Shown here: positions 62,352 to 64,000 of the stretch, one piece after another
Layout: each line of letters begins with the position of its first letter
Position numbering within the stretch: position 1 is the first letter of the stretch
Origin: Siminovitchia acidinfaciens
GTDB lineage: Bacteria; Bacillota; Bacilli; Bacillales; Bacillaceae_C
NCBI RefSeq assembly: GCF_003605385.1
Contig: NZ_QYTV02000004.1
Span: 1-64,000, forward strand
Length of the DNA stretch: 64,000 nucleotides
Direction: 5' to 3'
The notes under the pieces: generated by a model
Seen by the model: only the letters and a program-made list of their open reading frames with translations
Databases searched by the model: none
Told to the model about the DNA's origin: nothing
Made by a program: the position numbers and the translations under genes

Positions 62352-62481
62352 TTTTATAAAACACACATGGCAACGGCTCGCGATCTTGCAACTAGGCTTG
62401 TATCCTTGGTCAGGAGAAGCTCAAAGTAAGATTCAATTGTTACTCAGGACGCATGGTTAAAGCGCAGAAAAGATGGCTTTC

Positions 62482-62518
62482 GAACATATTTATGCTCGAA
62501 GCGAGTTTTTTCAAACTC
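62482..62518. promoter_or_regulatory. Operators between the activator gene and the reductase operon
   Basis: GAACATATTTATGCTC (62482-62497) and the palindrome GAGTTTTTTCAAACTC (62503-62518), offset 21 bp. They resemble the GAGT...ACTC sites of the other promoters. The pair starts 131 bp upstream of the reductase sigma-54 promoter and ends 28 bp before the activator ATG, so it might also allow autoregulation. Confidence 0.6.
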
Positions 62519-62546
62519 GGATATTTTTTTTTAAGGAGGTCATCGT

Positions 62547-63899
62547 ATGAGCATGTCCAACCTTGATTTTGACCTGAACACACTAGTCAAAATATTGGAC
62601 CATTCTTCGGATGAAATTTTTGTCCTCGACAAGAATATGAAAATTATTTATGTGAATGATGCCTGTAAAAAGCATTATGGACTGGATAAAGAGGATGTCT
62701 TGGGAAAGACAAGCTTGGATCTTGTTGAAAGTGGATATTGGACCCCGTCCATTTTCCCGGAAATTTTCGAGAAAAAAGCTCCCATCGCTGTCAAACAGAA
62801 AACAATTCTTGGCGCAGAGCTGCTCACCTCGGCGGTCCCTATCTTAAATGAAAAAAATGAAGTGGAAGTTGTTGTCACAACTGCCAGGGAAATGCAGAGC
62901 TATAAAATGATCAAAGCGAAAGAAGAAAGCAACGGTGCGGCTGATCAAGTTGAAGATCCGTTCGCTATCATTACGAATAATGAGAAGATGAAAAATGTCC
63001 TGAAGTTTGCCCAAAAAGTTGCGGCTACAAACTCCACGATTCTGATATTGGGTGAATCCGGTACCGGAAAAAGCGTACTCGCCCAATACATCCACGAAAA
63101 CAGTAATAGAAGGAACGGACCGTTTTTAACCATCAACTGTGCGGCCATCCCCGGTGAATTGATGGAATCAGAACTCTTCGGATATACAGCAGGCGCATTT
63201 ACCAACGCAAGCAAATCCGGAAAAAAAGGACTGATTGAAAGCGTAGAGGGCGGCACCCTTTTCTTGGACGAAATCGGGGACATGCCATTGCCGCTGCAGG
63301 CAAAGATGCTGCAGGTCATCCAAGATAAGAAATTCATCCCCGTCGGAGGAACTAAAGAGAAAACCGTGGACATCCGCATCATCGCGGCAACCAACAAAAA
63401 CCTGGCCGAAATGGTCGAAAATAAAACGTTCCGAGAAGACCTGTATTACAGACTTAACGTTGTAGACGTCAAGATGCTGCCACTGCGGGAACGAACGGAA
63501 GACATCATCCCTCTGACGTATAATTTCCTATACAAATTCAACCGAATCTACGAAACGAACAAGCTGATCACAGAAGACTGCCTCGATTGGCTGGCCTACT
63601 ACTCATGGCCCGGAAACGTACGGCAGCTGGAAAACCTCATTGAAAAGCTCGTCATTACGAGCGGAGACGTCATCGGAATCGAAGACCTCCCCGAGGGAAT
63701 TTTCTCCCACGGAAAACAGCAAATCGAAAAAACCTCACCATCATCTCTAAACGAAGCCGTCGAACAGGCGAAAAGAGAAATGGTCCGTACATCCTACAAG
63801 ATTAATCGGAGCTCCCGCAGAGTCGCGGCCGACCTGCAAATCAGCCAAACCCAGGCCGCCAAGCTGATCAGAGAGTACTGTCAGGACTTGCAGGAATAG
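62547..63899 (+). CDS. PAS/AAA+ sigma-54-dependent activator
   Basis: 450 residues. An N-terminal PAS domain (~8-120; DHSSDEIFVLDKNMKIIYVND) senses an unknown signal. The AAA+ domain (~145-375) has GESGTGKS, LDEIGDM and DLYYRLNV. The sigma-54 contact loop reads GAFTNA rather than the canonical GAFTGA. The C-terminus ends with an HTH (SRRVAADLQISQTQAAKLIREY) of TyrR/Fis type. AAGGAGG precedes the ATG. It is the only enhancer-binding gene in the cluster and the obvious regulator of its four sigma-54 promoters. Confidence 0.9.
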   Translation: MSMSNLDFDLNTLVKILDHSSDEIFVLDKNMKIIYVNDACKKHYGLDKEDVLGKTSLDLVESGYWTPSIFPEIFEKKAPIAVKQKTILGAELLTSAVPILNEKNEVEVVVTTAREMQSYKMIKAKEESNGAADQVEDPFAIITNNEKMKNVLKFAQKVAATNSTILILGESGTGKSVLAQYIHENSNRRNGPFLTINCAAIPGELMESELFGYTAGAFTNASKSGKKGLIESVEGGTLFLDEIGDMPLPLQAKMLQVIQDKKFIPVGGTKEKTVDIRIIAATNKNLAEMVENKTFREDLYYRLNVVDVKMLPLRERTEDIIPLTYNFLYKFNRIYETNKLITEDCLDWLAYYSWPGNVRQLENLIEKLVITSGDVIGIEDLPEGIFSHGKQQIEKTSPSSLNEAVEQAKREMVRTSYKINRSSRRVAADLQISQTQAAKLIREYCQDLQE

Positions 63900-63931
63900 A
63901 GTGGAATATGGTAGTAATTGGTGAAAGTTTG

Positions 63932-63971
63932 AAAACGGAAAGCCTGCTGGTTTGTAGGCTTTCCGTTTTTA
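63932..63971 (+). terminator. Terminator of the sigma-54 activator gene
   Basis: Perfect AACGGAAAGCCT/AGGCTTTCCGTT stem with a ~10-nt loop and a T tail. Confidence 0.9.
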
Positions 63972-64000
63972 TAATCGTGTCTGTGAAATACTGGCTAACT

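Overview
The window is chromosomal DNA from a spore-forming Bacillaceae species, with gene order close to Bacillus subtilis. Evidence for this includes a complete eight-gene sigma-B stress operon, the ddl-murF-cshA-ydbS-ydbT-rhomboid-acpS-ydcC block, alr-ndoAI-ndoA, and sporulation genes (cmpA, splAB, ydcC). I cannot fix the genus. Almost every gene in the first 27 kb lies on the minus strand.

Layout. Positions 1-1.2 kb hold nine tRNA genes, all on the minus strand. They read into a consensus sigma-A promoter and an rRNA-type leader at the left edge, so an rRNA operon should begin just outside. Positions 1.4-12.3 kb carry ydcK, a small unlisted cmpA gene, tex, rsbX-sigB-rsbW-rsbV-rsbU-rsbT-rsbS-rsbR with an internal sigma-B promoter, ndoA-ndoAI and alr. 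Positions 12.9-16 kb hold adenine deaminase and a purine permease, placed between alr and ydcC, which are neighbours in B. subtilis. Positions 16.5-26.9 kb hold the ydcC-to-ddl block. Positions 27-36 kb are more mixed: transporters (DAACS, MgtE, CNNM/HlyC-CorC type), DedA, CsbD with its own sigma-B promoter, a MerR-like regulator and a ferritin-like protein. Positions 36.4-38 kb hold a decayed IS200/IS605 element with intact tnpB but a broken tnpA. Positions 38.3-46 kb hold formamidase and a sigma-54-controlled acetoin dehydrogenase operon (acoA-acoB-acoC) with its activator AcoR. Positions 46.3-48.3 kb hold a Cu-Zn superoxide dismutase lipoprotein and splA-splB.

The most interesting region is 48.5-63.9 kb. 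It holds a Na+/solute symporter pair, an aldehyde dehydrogenase, a TPP-dependent decarboxylase-like enzyme, two near-duplicate CntA-type Rieske oxygenases, an APC permease, a divergent Glu/Leu-type amino-acid dehydrogenase, a ferredoxin, a ferredoxin reductase and a dedicated PAS/AAA+ sigma-54 activator. Four transcription units have sigma-54 promoters with exact GG-N10-GC spacing. Each has paired GAGT-N6/8-ACTC-like operators upstream; at three of the four they start about 50 bp from the promoter. I propose a catabolic regulon for a quaternary or N-methylated amino acid (amino-acid betaine): demethylation, oxidative deamination, decarboxylation, then aldehyde oxidation. The substrate is inferred, not shown.

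The intergenic DNA is also unusual. It has at least nine copies of a dispersed 150-360 bp element with conserved ends, a 16-copy 52-bp tandem array, a 20-bp tandem array of 11 full units, and at least two degenerate ~21-bp tandem arrays.
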